Shown piece after piece: positions 42,123-50,388 of a stretch of DNA of 64,000 nt (the stretch's first letter is position 1; each line of letters begins with the position of its first letter). The notes beneath the pieces are model-generated. The model did no database searches and was not told the DNA's origin. It saw only the letters and a list, made by a program, of their open reading frames with translations. The DNA is taken from positions 1 through 64,000 of the IMG/VR virus record IMGVR_UViG_3300047548_001509. One strand, given 5' to 3'. Source of the stretch: a virus. The position numbers and the translations under genes are program-made.

Positions 42123-42935
42123 ATGAGCATACTTTGCTTGGGTAATGGTTTGGTTGGAAGAGAATTCCAAAGACGGGGTATTCAGTCCCTTGGAAGAGAA
42201 CTTATTAATATTACACATCAGGCTAGTGTGTTTGATAGTTATGCTTTGCAAGAACAATTAGATCAGTTTGATACTATTATAAATTGTATTGCATTTACAA
42301 ATACAAAGCCAAAAACAAAAGAAGACTTTTCATTTAACGTATTGGTTAATACCAATTTTGTTAGAGATCTTGCTATTTTTTGTGACGAACACAATAAAAA
42401 ATTGGTCCATATCTCAACCGGGGATATCTATGGAGATTCACAAAGACTTCGAATGTCTAAAGCATTTAAGGAGACAGATTCGACAATCGTGATGACAGAG
42501 TATTCTGCAGCAAAATACCTTGCAGAACAATTCATTGATAAAGATAAACATCTCATCTTAAGACCTCGTTTGATTTTTGGACCAGATAATCTGTCTAGTA
42601 ACTTAATAACAAAACTATACAAATATACATCATTTACCCCTTATATAAATTCATTCTGTTCAACACGAACATTAGTTGATGCTGCTCTCACACTAATAGA
42701 CAAGCAAGCAACGGGGGTGTTTAATGTATGTAACTCTGGTATCTCTACTATGTTGGAATTAGCAGAGATAATTAGAGATAAATTCGATAAGTCGAAAAAA
42801 ATAGAACATGCTCAGATTGATTCAATTAATAATGTTCTTGATATTAAGAAACTTTCACTATACTATAAACCAACTCCTATTGTTTTTGAATTTCAGGATA
42901 TCTATCCAAAATTTCTTGAAACCATAAAGGCTTAG
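42123..42935 (+). CDS. NAD-dependent epimerase/RmlD-like SDR protein
   Basis: A 270-residue Rossmann-fold enzyme: LCLGNGLVGREF (dinucleotide loop, residues 4-15), IINCIAFTNT, LVHISTGDIYGDS and the catalytic YSAAK (Y-x-x-x-K), then LRPRLIFGP and a GVFNVCNSG segment. It probably reduces or epimerises a nucleotide sugar, as does the RmlD-like gene at 26 kb, and could supply the glycan cluster. It converges with the next gene and overlaps it by 59 nt. Confidence 0.8.
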   Translation: MSILCLGNGLVGREFQRRGIQSLGRELINITHQASVFDSYALQEQLDQFDTIINCIAFTNTKPKTKEDFSFNVLVNTNFVRDLAIFCDEHNKKLVHISTGDIYGDSQRLRMSKAFKETDSTIVMTEYSAAKYLAEQFIDKDKHLILRPRLIFGPDNLSSNLITKLYKYTSFTPYINSFCSTRTLVDAALTLIDKQATGVFNVCNSGISTMLELAEIIRDKFDKSKKIEHAQIDSINNVLDIKKLSLYYKPTPIVFEFQDIYPKFLETIKA

Positions 42936-43446
42936 ATTTGTTTGTCCATGTAGCAAAAGGTTTGTCAAACACATAATAGTGTCTATATTTTTCTTTAGCA
43001 GAAAAATTTTCAAAACCACTAATCTTCCAACAATTTTTATCTTTGTTGATTGCTATTGCATAAGGTGTAATTGAACCACCTTCAACGCATGCATTACTTT
43101 TGTTTTTATCAACCCAATTAACAAAATCCCCAGTAAAATGTTCTTCTGACTGAGGCCATCTCTCATATCGTTCTCTTAACATAGTTTTTGTATGTTCAAG
43201 AAGCCAAAAAAAGTTTGCAGAGGTTTTACGAGCCCAAACAGACGAAGGGTGATTTGCGTAACCACCCTTCGATTTTCTAATTTTACCCGTTTTGGTACGT
43301 GGGCAGCTACTATGACTAAGTTGATCTTGATCAAAGCATGATTGAAGTGCAATTGCACTCTCAATAATCATTTTTGATCTAACATGCTTATCACATAGAT
43401 CTTTTGCTGCCTTGACTGGGTCATCGTCAAGGATAAAGATATTCAT
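42877..43446 (-). CDS. Conserved phage protein of unknown function
   Basis: A 189-residue protein whose start MNIFILDDDPVKAAKDLCDKHVRSKMIIESA (quoted in part: DDDPVKAAKDLCDKHV) is shared by a widespread T4-like phage family, and which continues with GGYANHPSSVWARKTSANFFWLLEH. Some relatives are annotated as pyrimidine-dimer glycosylase-like, but I see no decisive catalytic motif. It is separated by 9 nt from the FolE gene upstream and so is probably co-transcribed with it. Confidence 0.75.
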   Translation of the reverse strand: MNIFILDDDPVKAAKDLCDKHVRSKMIIESAIALQSCFDQDQLSHSSCPRTKTGKIRKSKGGYANHPSSVWARKTSANFFWLLEHTKTMLRERYERWPQSEEHFTGDFVNWVDKNKSNACVEGGSITPYAIAINKDKNCWKISGFENFSAKEKYRHYYVFDKPFATWTNKSKPLWFQEILDRYPEIQKQ

Positions 43447-43455
43447 CTTGTATAA

Positions 43456-44076
43456 TTACAATACGCCTCGGTTATTCTGAGCAAATTCAACGAATTTATA
43501 AAATTCAGCCCGGGATGCTCCATCAATATCATGGAAAGCTCCAGACACTCTCGCTGTGCGCATGCAACTAGGGTGCTTAATTCCGCGTGCTGAACAACAT
43601 GTATGATTTGCTTCAATCATTACTGCAACACCTTTATTATCAATGCATACACTATCGATAGTCTCGTGGATCTTCTTAGTAAGAGATTCTTGAACTGATG
43701 GTCTACGACTAATGTGGTCAACAATTCTATTTAATTTTGACAATCCTATCATTTTGCCATCTCGAGATGGGATATAAGCAACATGCGCATACCCAGAAAA
43801 GGTAAGCAGATGATGTGCGCAAAGTGATACTAATGGAATATTAGTTTGACATACCATTCCATCGTATTGTTCATCATTTGCAAAAGATGTAATAGTTGGT
43901 GGATCAGTAAAAAGGCCTTTCATAAGGTCATTAATCCAGGATTTAATAACTCTTTTAGGTGTGTCCTGCATATGTGGATCAGTATCCCAATTAATATTGA
44001 GAGACTTAAGTACATGACCCATATGGGTAGTAGCATCTATAATATTTTGTTCTGTAATATTAATTTTATCGATCAT
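43456..44076 (-). CDS. folE: GTP cyclohydrolase I FolE
   Basis: FolE opens the guanine ring of GTP to give dihydroneopterin triphosphate, the first step to 7-deazaguanines. The 206-residue protein keeps the zinc ligands Cys86 and His89 (SLCAHHLLTF) and Cys160 (ANHTCCSARGIKH), plus GLSKLNRIVDHISRRPSVQE (quoted in full, 20 residues). Length is normal for the family (about 200-220). Together with QueD, QueE, QueF and DpdA in this window it supports base modification rather than folate supply. Confidence 0.95.
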   Translation of the reverse strand: MIDKINITEQNIIDATTHMGHVLKSLNINWDTDPHMQDTPKRVIKSWINDLMKGLFTDPPTITSFANDEQYDGMVCQTNIPLVSLCAHHLLTFSGYAHVAYIPSRDGKMIGLSKLNRIVDHISRRPSVQESLTKKIHETIDSVCIDNKGVAVMIEANHTCCSARGIKHPSCMRTARVSGAFHDIDGASRAEFYKFVEFAQNNRGVL

Positions 44077-44144
44077 AATATAATATTATCTACTTTCCCA
44101 TAGATGTCAAATATTTTTTTGATTGCCAATATATTATAATTGTT

Positions 44145-44288
44145 TCAGCTCCGAGTTCTTTTTAGGTTACACTCTGTATCTCTAATAGTCGATAAGTTAA
44201 ACATATTCATGTACTTTCGACAGGTTGTGTTATGTTGTCTTAGATGGGAGTTTGTTACCTCTTTAAATTCTCTGTTACATATTAAGCA
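44145..44288 (-). pseudogene. Fragment of a C2H2 zinc-finger (MucR-like) protein
   Basis: A 47-codon minus-strand frame with no start codon reads CLICNREFKEVTNSHLRQH and goes on to NTTCRKYMNMFNLS. C-x2-C-x10-H-x4-H followed by 'Y...F' is the small zinc-finger found at the ends of many phage homing endonucleases and MucR-like proteins. A stop codon directly precedes it and TGA ends it, so it looks like the residue of a lost mobile endonuclease. The rest of this ~300-nt gap between FolE and the next gene holds nothing I can recognise apart from the promoter. Confidence 0.6.
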
Positions 44289-44362
44289 TCATCTCATCTA
44301 CATATTTACAGCGAATGGGTTATGATATCCACAACTAATACTAGTAATATTCTACTTTACTT

Positions 44363-44370
44363 ACTAAATA
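44363..44370 (+). promoter_or_regulatory. Late-type promoter ACTAAATA, leaderless layout
   Basis: Two mismatches from TATAAATA but at the exact 5-nt distance from ATG 44376; it decides the start of the next gene. Confidence 0.6.
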
Positions 44371-44375
44371 TCCAT

Positions 44376-44729
44376 ATGGAAAAATTCAAACAACTTTTTG
44401 AAGAAGCACAAAGATTAAATGAGAGTGATCAGATTTTTGGAAATGTTAAATTAATTCCAACACCGAATGATGTTGTTAAAGGCATTGGTAATTTATTAGC
44501 AAAACCTTTTAAAAAGGGCGTCGCACAACAATCTACACAACAATCTACTAACCAATTACAGCAATCTACTGACCAACAACAATCTCCAGTTCAAAGAAAA
44601 GAAAAAGGGACGATACTATATTTTAGAATGTATGATTCTAAATTACCAAACCCTCTTTTTATTAGATATGATAGGAGGACAAAGCATATAACCTTCATTT
44701 CAGAAAATGATTTCAAAAAAATGGTTTGA
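44376..44729 (+). CDS. Hypothetical protein with Gln-rich repeat and capsid-targeting-like start
   Basis: The start at 44376 is chosen because of the promoter spacing and because the product then begins MEKFKQLFEEAQRLNE, like the T4 internal-protein leader MKTYQEFIAEA. The frame is open 18 codons further up. Residues about 48-72 are a low-complexity Gln/Ser/Thr stretch (QQSTQQSTNQLQQSTDQQQ) encoded by an irregular CAACAATCTAC repeat. The C-terminal 40 residues form a small beta-rich unit (TILYFRMYDSKLPNPLFIRYD). Confidence 0.75.
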   Translation: MEKFKQLFEEAQRLNESDQIFGNVKLIPTPNDVVKGIGNLLAKPFKKGVAQQSTQQSTNQLQQSTDQQQSPVQRKEKGTILYFRMYDSKLPNPLFIRYDRRTKHITFISENDFKKMV

Positions 44730-44759
44730 TTTATTTAGGAAGTATCTCATAATTAATTT

Positions 44760-45437
44760 ATGAGTAATTTTATTTCAACAAAAGTTATTGAATTGGGTTC
44801 AAGTGCGTTCAGACAGTGGAGAGCAACACACAGCCATTGCCAATATATTCATGGGTACCAGCTTAAAGCAAAATTTTGGTTTACATGTAGTAAATTAGAT
44901 GAAAAGCACTGGTGTGCTGATTTTGGAGGTCTTAAGCCGTTAAAGGAAGCTTTGCAAGCAGTATTTGATCATAAATTACTCGTAGCAGCTGATGATCCCT
45001 GCCTTGAAGATTTTAAATCTCTCGAACAAAAAGGTGTTGTAAAATTGTCAATTTTTCCAAAGGGTGTTGGTATTGAAAGAGCTGCTGAATATTGTTTTGA
45101 AGTTGCACAAGATTTTATTCACCAGACGTATGGACCAAGAGTTCAAGTTAGTAGAGTAGAAGTATTTGAACACGAAGATAATTCAGCTGTTTATGAATCT
45201 TGTGCAAAATATGAAAAATATTTATCTAAAGTACAATCAATGATTGCAGAAGCAATTTCACAACCAGATGAAAACCCACAGGATGGAAGTGTAACCGGTA
45301 CTATGACCTCAATTGAAGAGTCTCCCTGGGGTACACCGGTTACAGAATTAACAGTCACACCACATCAGCCAGCACAGATCTCACAACAAGTAACCTCTGG
45401 TCGTGGTAATTGGTTTGCTGGTACTTCTTGGCAATAA
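44760..45437 (+). CDS. 6-pyruvoyl-tetrahydropterin synthase/QueD-like protein, extended
   Basis: The N-terminal 150 residues fit the T-fold QueD/PTPS family: FRQWRATHSHCQYIHGYQLKA, with Cys27 and His31 at the QueD spacing, CADFGGLKPLKEAL and FDHKLLVAADDP. The third zinc ligand of QueD (His33) is Tyr here (HGY instead of HGH), and a 75-residue Ser/Thr/Pro-rich tail is added, so it may have a changed reaction or a binding role. Similar 'IHGY' proteins occur in marine T4-like phages. The true QueD is more likely the one encoded after QueE. Confidence 0.8.
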   Translation: MSNFISTKVIELGSSAFRQWRATHSHCQYIHGYQLKAKFWFTCSKLDEKHWCADFGGLKPLKEALQAVFDHKLLVAADDPCLEDFKSLEQKGVVKLSIFPKGVGIERAAEYCFEVAQDFIHQTYGPRVQVSRVEVFEHEDNSAVYESCAKYEKYLSKVQSMIAEAISQPDENPQDGSVTGTMTSIEESPWGTPVTELTVTPHQPAQISQQVTSGRGNWFAGTSWQ

Positions 45438-46199
45438 TTATTTTGCTAAATCAAGTACTTCAACAATGTGTTTGAGAATCTCAGAACGTACGATGTCTTC
45501 TGTAGTGAACTTTGCACAGAAGATATCATGTTCTTTTGATAGATCAGTATTAAAAGCATTAAACACCCTGCGAAATCCAGAATCTTTAATATCTGATTGA
45601 TTACAATCTCCTATTACGGCATACTTAGATTTATTACCAAAACGGGTTAGTATAGTTGCACATTCCTTAGGTGAGAAATTTTGTGATTCGTCCACAATTA
45701 CAAATGTTCTATGAAATGTTAGACCACGGCAGAAATTGACAGGTATACCTTTAATTAACCCGTGTTGAAAAAGATACTCCCCTGTACCATTTCTAGTTAG
45801 TTCATTTACTTTATCAATAAGAGGCATAGACCAAGGAAGAAATTTATCATCAATTTCACCAGGAAGTGAACCCATTTTATTATCAGCAGACTCAGCAATA
45901 GAACGAATATAAAAGATTTTATCAACATACCGCTCTTTAAGTGCTGTTAACGCGGCATAAACAGCTAGAAAAGTTTTGCCACTGCCTGCAGGACCATCAA
46001 TTAAAACCATTTTTGTTTTGTTTCTTTGCATCAAATGTAAAACATCCAGATGTCTCTGAGACAATTCAAAAGGTTGGTATATCTCAAAATTTGTTACCGC
46101 ATTTTGATTTAATGATGTGTATATGTCATCAACTAATATATCGTTAGTTTTTGACCCGTCAACTTTATGCGATTTACGTATCGCTTTTTTAGTAGACAT
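45438..46199 (-). CDS. phoH: PhoH-like P-loop ATPase
   Basis: The 253-residue protein has Walker A DGPAGSGKTFLA (about 68-79), a FYIRSIAES segment, GSLPGEIDDKFLPW, and Walker B FVIVDESQNFSPKE, then VIGDCNQSD. All are typical of PhoH-type ATPases common in marine phages; the role may be in RNA metabolism but is not settled. It converges on the QueD-like gene with zero gap. Confidence 0.92.
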   Translation of the reverse strand: MSTKKAIRKSHKVDGSKTNDILVDDIYTSLNQNAVTNFEIYQPFELSQRHLDVLHLMQRNKTKMVLIDGPAGSGKTFLAVYAALTALKERYVDKIFYIRSIAESADNKMGSLPGEIDDKFLPWSMPLIDKVNELTRNGTGEYLFQHGLIKGIPVNFCRGLTFHRTFVIVDESQNFSPKECATILTRFGNKSKYAVIGDCNQSDIKDSGFRRVFNAFNTDLSKEHDIFCAKFTTEDIVRSEILKHIVEVLDLAK

Positions 46200-46249
46200 A
46201 TAAGCTATTTAATAATTTGACATTAGGAAACAGGTGATTATAATTAGTA

Positions 46250-47059
46250 ATGATTGATATTGATAAAGAGTTTTTAACTGTCGGTGGTGTAGGTGGGGAA
46301 CCAGAAATTTTTGCAACACTCGAGGGTGAAGGCAGATATGTTGGACAACCTTCAATTTTTATTCGAATGGCTACATGTAATTTAACATGTAGTGCGTGGG
46401 CTTCTCCAGACTCTCCAAATGGATGTGATTCATATGTATCATGGTCGGTTAAGAACAAAATTACATTTCGTAAGGCATTTGAAATCTTAGAAGGGTTGAA
46501 TGCAATTCAACGACTAAAAGATGGTTGGATTCTAAAACTCACAGGCGGTGAACCATTTATTAGACAAAAAGAGCTTTATAAATTTGTTCAAGCTCTTGGT
46601 CAGGAATATGGAATAAACAAACCAAAAATTGATTTTGAGACAAATGGTACAATAATGCCAGATTGTAAAATGTGGGGATGGGATGATTCCAATAGTTTCT
46701 CAAACCTATGGATTGATAATAATGTAACGTTTACTACTTCACCAAAACTATCTACAAATGGTGATCCTGAAGAAAAGACATACAAGCCAGAAGTACTTAG
46801 ATTTTTGAAGAAAAATTATGCATGTTTTAAATTCGTGATTACAGGGGAAAGAGACATTGAAGAAATTTGGAGAAAATACGTAGAAGATAAAGAAGGGATT
46901 AATATCACAAGGGATATGATTTGGTTTATGCCTTGTTGTGGTTCTCGACAGGAGCATATTGAAAGAGCAACTACAGTAGCAGAGTATGCGAAATCAATGG
47001 GTGTTAACTTTTCTCCAAGGTTGCATTTGATACTCTGGGACAAAAGTCTAAGAGTGTAA
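46250..47059 (+). CDS. queE: 7-carboxy-7-deazaguanine synthase QueE
   Basis: A radical SAM enzyme that makes the 7-deazaguanine ring from carboxy-tetrahydropterin. The 269-residue protein has FATLEGEGRYVGQPSIFIRM, Cys43 and Cys47 of the cluster (CNLTC), and the third Cys59 in GCDSY, giving C-x3-C-x11-C instead of the textbook C-x3-C-x2-C. LTGGEPFIRQKEL is the SAM-binding GGE motif, and IDFETNGT follows. QueE proteins with a spaced third Cys are known. It is 18 nt upstream of a QueD gene. Confidence 0.92.
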   Translation: MIDIDKEFLTVGGVGGEPEIFATLEGEGRYVGQPSIFIRMATCNLTCSAWASPDSPNGCDSYVSWSVKNKITFRKAFEILEGLNAIQRLKDGWILKLTGGEPFIRQKELYKFVQALGQEYGINKPKIDFETNGTIMPDCKMWGWDDSNSFSNLWIDNNVTFTTSPKLSTNGDPEEKTYKPEVLRFLKKNYACFKFVITGERDIEEIWRKYVEDKEGINITRDMIWFMPCCGSRQEHIERATTVAEYAKSMGVNFSPRLHLILWDKSLRV

Positions 47060-47077
47060 TTAACATCTAGGTAATTT

Positions 47078-47686
47078 ATGGTAATAACAAAAAAAATCGA
47101 TTTCGAGATGGCACATATTGTGCGTAACGCATGGTCTCGAAGATGTTCACATAGTATTCATGGTCATAGCTACACAGCAGAGATCATGATTGAATCAAAA
47201 GAGTTTGATAGTGGTGGAATGGTTATGGACTTTGGTCTTGTTAAAAAATATATTCACCCATTTATCGATTCCTTTGATCATGCAACTATGTTGTGGAATC
47301 AAGATGACCCAGAGATTATATCATTATTTGAGAACAAATTTGAACGTGTAATTGTATCACCATTTACATCTTCTTGTGAGCAACAAGCCCGGTATTTTTA
47401 TTGGATTATTAATGAAATTATTGAATATGTAAAAGTTATAGACCCACAAGTTTCAAACCGATATGTATCAGTTCGTGGTGTGAGAATACACGAAACCAAA
47501 ACAGGAAGTGCATTTTATACGTCACATAATGCAAAATCAGAAGATAACAAATTTAAGTATACAGATGTGTATAATGATATTGTAAGTATTAAATTTTCTG
47601 ATGGTATAATTAGTGAATGGCCTAAAGAAATACAACATATCTATCATGATATTTTTGATATAGATCCACAGAAACTAGGAAATTGA
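47078..47686 (+). CDS. queD: 6-carboxy-tetrahydropterin synthase QueD
   Basis: A 202-residue T-fold enzyme acting between FolE and QueE. Zinc ligands are His13 (FEMAHIV), His28 and His30 (IHGHSY). The catalytic Cys is Cys23, one residue further from the HGH than in E. coli QueD (C-x4-HGH instead of C-x3-HGH). MVMDFGLVKKYI and DSFDHATMLW follow the family pattern, and the C-terminus is extended by about 70 residues. It forms an operon with QueE directly upstream. Confidence 0.88.
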   Translation: MVITKKIDFEMAHIVRNAWSRRCSHSIHGHSYTAEIMIESKEFDSGGMVMDFGLVKKYIHPFIDSFDHATMLWNQDDPEIISLFENKFERVIVSPFTSSCEQQARYFYWIINEIIEYVKVIDPQVSNRYVSVRGVRIHETKTGSAFYTSHNAKSEDNKFKYTDVYNDIVSIKFSDGIISEWPKEIQHIYHDIFDIDPQKLGN

Positions 47687-47710
47687 TTACAATTGATAAA
47701 AAGTAATCAA
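47683..47710. repeat. 8-bp inverted repeat after queD
   Basis: TTGATTAC pairs with GTAATCAA over a 12-nt loop at the queD stop codon. There is no T-run, so it would be a weak stop or an RNA end-protecting hairpin. Confidence 0.4.
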
Positions 47711-47714
47711 AAAG

Positions 47715-48341
47715 ATGATTAAGCACAAAAGTAAAATACTTAAGCTAAATGCTAACTACATGCCTATTGATGTGGGTGATTGGAAAGATATTATGGTTAA
47801 TATCGTTTCTGGTGCCGCATATCCTGTAGATGTGCAGTATGCTCAAGATGAAGATGGAAAGTATACCAATAAAATTGAATCTTTCTTCCCAGTAAAATCT
47901 TGGAAAGACTGGGAAGAACTTTCTATTAGAGAATGTGACGAGTATGTTATTGGCGCTACAAAGACTTACAGGTTACCTGTTGTTGTAATTTGCTCAAGAT
48001 ATGATCAGGTTAGATGGGGACATTCAGTATTCCCAACTAGTAGAAACATTTATAAGAGAGATAATTATACATGTCAGTATACTGGGAAAAAATTACAAAA
48101 ACATGAGCTGTCTGTAGACCACATTATACCAGTCTCAAAAGGTGGTCAAAATACCTGGACTAATCTTGTTTGTTGTGATAGGGAATTAAATAGTTGGAAA
48201 GGTTCACGTACCCTAAAAGAATGTGGTCTTAAGCTGATTAATAAACCTATTCAACCAACAAATGGTGTTAATAGGGTGTTCGAATTCATGAAAGATGAAT
48301 GGAATATTTTTCTTGGTGGAGATTACGACAGTACATATTAA
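47715..48341 (+). CDS. HNH endonuclease
   Basis: A 208-residue protein with an N-terminal family domain (ILKLNANYMPIDVGDWKDIM) followed by the HNH nuclease: RDNYTCQYTGKKL with the first Cys, LSVDHIIPVSKGG (the D-H pair), and TNLVCCDRELNSWKG (Asn and Cys ligands). This long form is widespread in phages and some bacteria. It may be a homing-type or packaging/restriction-like nuclease; it has no partner that tells which. Confidence 0.88.
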   Translation: MIKHKSKILKLNANYMPIDVGDWKDIMVNIVSGAAYPVDVQYAQDEDGKYTNKIESFFPVKSWKDWEELSIRECDEYVIGATKTYRLPVVVICSRYDQVRWGHSVFPTSRNIYKRDNYTCQYTGKKLQKHELSVDHIIPVSKGGQNTWTNLVCCDRELNSWKGSRTLKECGLKLINKPIQPTNGVNRVFEFMKDEWNIFLGGDYDSTY

Positions 48342-48350
48342 AATAAGGTT

Positions 48351-49082
48351 ATGAGAATTTGCGTTTCTGGTCCCCAATGTACAGGTAAATCAACATTCAT
48401 TAAAGATTTCTTGAGTGAGTGGCCAAAGTATAAGACAACAAAAAAGACATATAGGGACATTATTACTGAGAATAATTTAACACATTCATCGGTAACAACA
48501 GAAGAAACACAACGAAAAATTCTCGATTGGATGGTCATCGAGGGGAGGAAGTACTCCCCTCGTGACAAAATTATCTTTGATCGTGGACCGCTTGACAATT
48601 TAGTTTATACAATGTGGGCAGCTGGCAATGGGTTGGTTTCTGAAGAATTCTTTAAAGAAACGACAAAGCGAGTAAAGAATGCGCTAAAATATGTAGATTT
48701 AATTATCATCATTCCTACAGACCCATCTATTAAGATGGAAGATGATAATCTAAGAGATACAAATATTCAATATCAAAAAGATATTAATGACATCTTTCTG
48801 TTTTTGCATGATCAATACAAAAACAACTTTGAATCAGATGTTTTCTTCCCATATAATGACTCCCCGGGGGTAATAACCATTAGTGGCACGAGAGAGCAAA
48901 GAATATCGTATCTTAAACAGAACTATTTTGATAGTAGTGGTGATATCTACGGTGATGAGCATTCTATTCTCAATCCAGATCATCTTGATATGATTGAAGA
49001 TTTGATTGAATATCAAGAAGGTAGTCTTAAAGCTGAAAAAGAGATCGAAGAAAAGATCAAAAAGCTGAAAAACGGACTTTAA
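48351..49082 (+). CDS. P-loop ATPase/kinase (AAA_28-like) with helical tail
   Basis: The 243-residue protein has Walker A SGPQCTGKSTF (6-16), FDRGPLDNLVYTMW (a D-R-G lid-like region as in deoxynucleoside kinases and NadR) and a C-terminal coiled-coil tail (EKEIEEKIKKLKNGL). It is a relative of the P-loop gene in the DpdA operon, so the phage has two such enzymes. A nucleotide or cofactor kinase role is plausible. Confidence 0.8.
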   Translation: MRICVSGPQCTGKSTFIKDFLSEWPKYKTTKKTYRDIITENNLTHSSVTTEETQRKILDWMVIEGRKYSPRDKIIFDRGPLDNLVYTMWAAGNGLVSEEFFKETTKRVKNALKYVDLIIIIPTDPSIKMEDDNLRDTNIQYQKDINDIFLFLHDQYKNNFESDVFFPYNDSPGVITISGTREQRISYLKQNYFDSSGDIYGDEHSILNPDHLDMIEDLIEYQEGSLKAEKEIEEKIKKLKNGL

Positions 49083-49833
49083 ATCCACTGTCCCCAGTTC
49101 CAGGGCCTTGAGTTGATACACTCACATAATATGTATCATTTGGTGTTTGGTTCGTTGATAGCATAGGCATACTCACATCAAATCTACGGCTTTGTGAATA
49201 TGATATATTTGCTAATTGTATATCAACGTAATTAATTTCGATATTACGTGCAAATACAATATTCCAAACTCTCAAATACGGGCTTATACTTCCAACGATT
49301 GGTATGGTTGTGGAAAAACGTACGTGTTGATAATACTGTACGTTATATTTACCAAGGTCTGTAAAACTTGTAATATATGTAGGGGCACCGCCGCTACTCA
49401 TACCTACATACCCATAAGCTTTAATACCACCAGATTCAACCACAGCACTAATTGTTGTGACGTCTGTTTGGATCTGGGTAATTGTTTCATTTGTTGTTTC
49501 AACAGATGCTTCTAAGCTTGTTATACTTACAGTATTAGCATAAATCTGCGCTGAAAGTGCATTAAATGCAGTACCCCCAAGAGCGTCGACTGTAATTTGT
49601 AGGTCTGCTAGGTCTTCTTCAAGCTCAACAATAGCATTATCAAGAGCAAGATCATTAGCTGTTAAGACACTGTAAAAAGTGGTTTGGTATGTATCAATGA
49701 CGAGGTCGTCAAAGTCCATAATATTTGTTCCATCTTCTGTTTCGACAATGAGCAGATCACCACTTTCGATACCACCTATTTGTGGTAATTCTTTGATGTT
49801 TACAAATATATTCTCGTTACTGATCTTAGCCAT
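49057..49833 (-). CDS. Virion structural or fibre-associated protein
   Basis: A 258-residue protein. The N-terminus (IKELPQIGGIESGDLLIVETEDGTNIMDFDDL, quoted in part) is the attachment-type start shared by tail-fibre and structural proteins of marine T4-like phages. Residues about 65-135 form a heptad-like coiled coil (LEEDLADLQITVDALGG; SLEASVETTNETITQIQT), and the C-terminal half is beta-rich. A TATAAATA late promoter lies 6 nt before the ATG. It overlaps the end of the P-loop gene by 26 nt, tail to tail. Confidence 0.78.
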   Translation of the reverse strand: MAKISNENIFVNIKELPQIGGIESGDLLIVETEDGTNIMDFDDLVIDTYQTTFYSVLTANDLALDNAIVELEEDLADLQITVDALGGTAFNALSAQIYANTVSITSLEASVETTNETITQIQTDVTTISAVVESGGIKAYGYVGMSSGGAPTYITSFTDLGKYNVQYYQHVRFSTTIPIVGSISPYLRVWNIVFARNIEINYVDIQLANISYSQSRRFDVSMPMLSTNQTPNDTYYVSVSTQGPGTGDSGFKVRFSAF

Positions 49834-49839
49834 TTATTT

Positions 49840-49847
49840 TATTTATA
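49840..49847 (-). promoter_or_regulatory. Consensus late promoter of the structural gene
   Basis: Exact TATAAATA on the minus strand, 6 nt before the ATG. Confidence 0.82.
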
Positions 49848-49848
49848 A

Positions 49849-50388
49849 CTAGGTCGTTAGTATAAGGTAGTTGATATTTTTGAAATGGTTTTCATAGAGA
49901 TATTTTAAACCATATTTTTGGAAAAATTTTTGTTGCTTCTTTTTATCACTTTTACACGATCTTAGCGTCCACCCTTTTGAAATAGCAGATGCAGATCCAC
50001 TGTTATATTCTTCGTAGAATTTCTTTGCACCTCCAGGAAATTCATAGATAATAATACCAATAGTGGTTATACATGTTTTGATAAATTCTTCCAAAAATAG
50101 TTTAATATCCGCAGCTGTATCAATAAAGATAGTATTTAATTTTGTAAAGGATAACCTATGTGAAGAATATATAAAGTATATTCTCTGAAAATTGTGTTGT
50201 ACGTGAATTTCACACAATCTTTTTATAAGATGGTGATATACAATCTTTTTACTATCCTTATGGTTTATCGATGTCGATAACAGTCCATATTGTATGATAT
50301 CTTTCTGAATGTCTAATGCAATCTCATTTATCGAATCAATGAGATCTGTAAATGAGAGATTTTCAATGGGTATGTAATAGGGATTCAT
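49849..50388 (-). CDS. Hypothetical protein
   Basis: A 179-residue Ile/Lys/Tyr-rich protein (MNPYYIPIENLSFTDLIDSI...). No family is recognised. It abuts the GIY-YIG gene without a gap, and its C-terminal part is basic (KSDKKKQQKFFQKYG). It may be co-transferred with the nuclease upstream. Confidence 0.68.
   Translation of the reverse strand: MNPYYIPIENLSFTDLIDSINEIALDIQKDIIQYGLLSTSINHKDSKKIVYHHLIKRLCEIHVQHNFQRIYFIYSSHRLSFTKLNTIFIDTAADIKLFLEEFIKTCITTIGIIIYEFPGGAKKFYEEYNSGSASAISKGWTLRSCKSDKKKQQKFFQKYGLKYLYENHFKNINYLILTT

Noticed and set aside
44140-44325. Plus-strand 61-residue frame
   Set aside because: It is antisense to the zinc-finger fragment and has an unnatural Leu/Phe/His-rich composition without a start signal.
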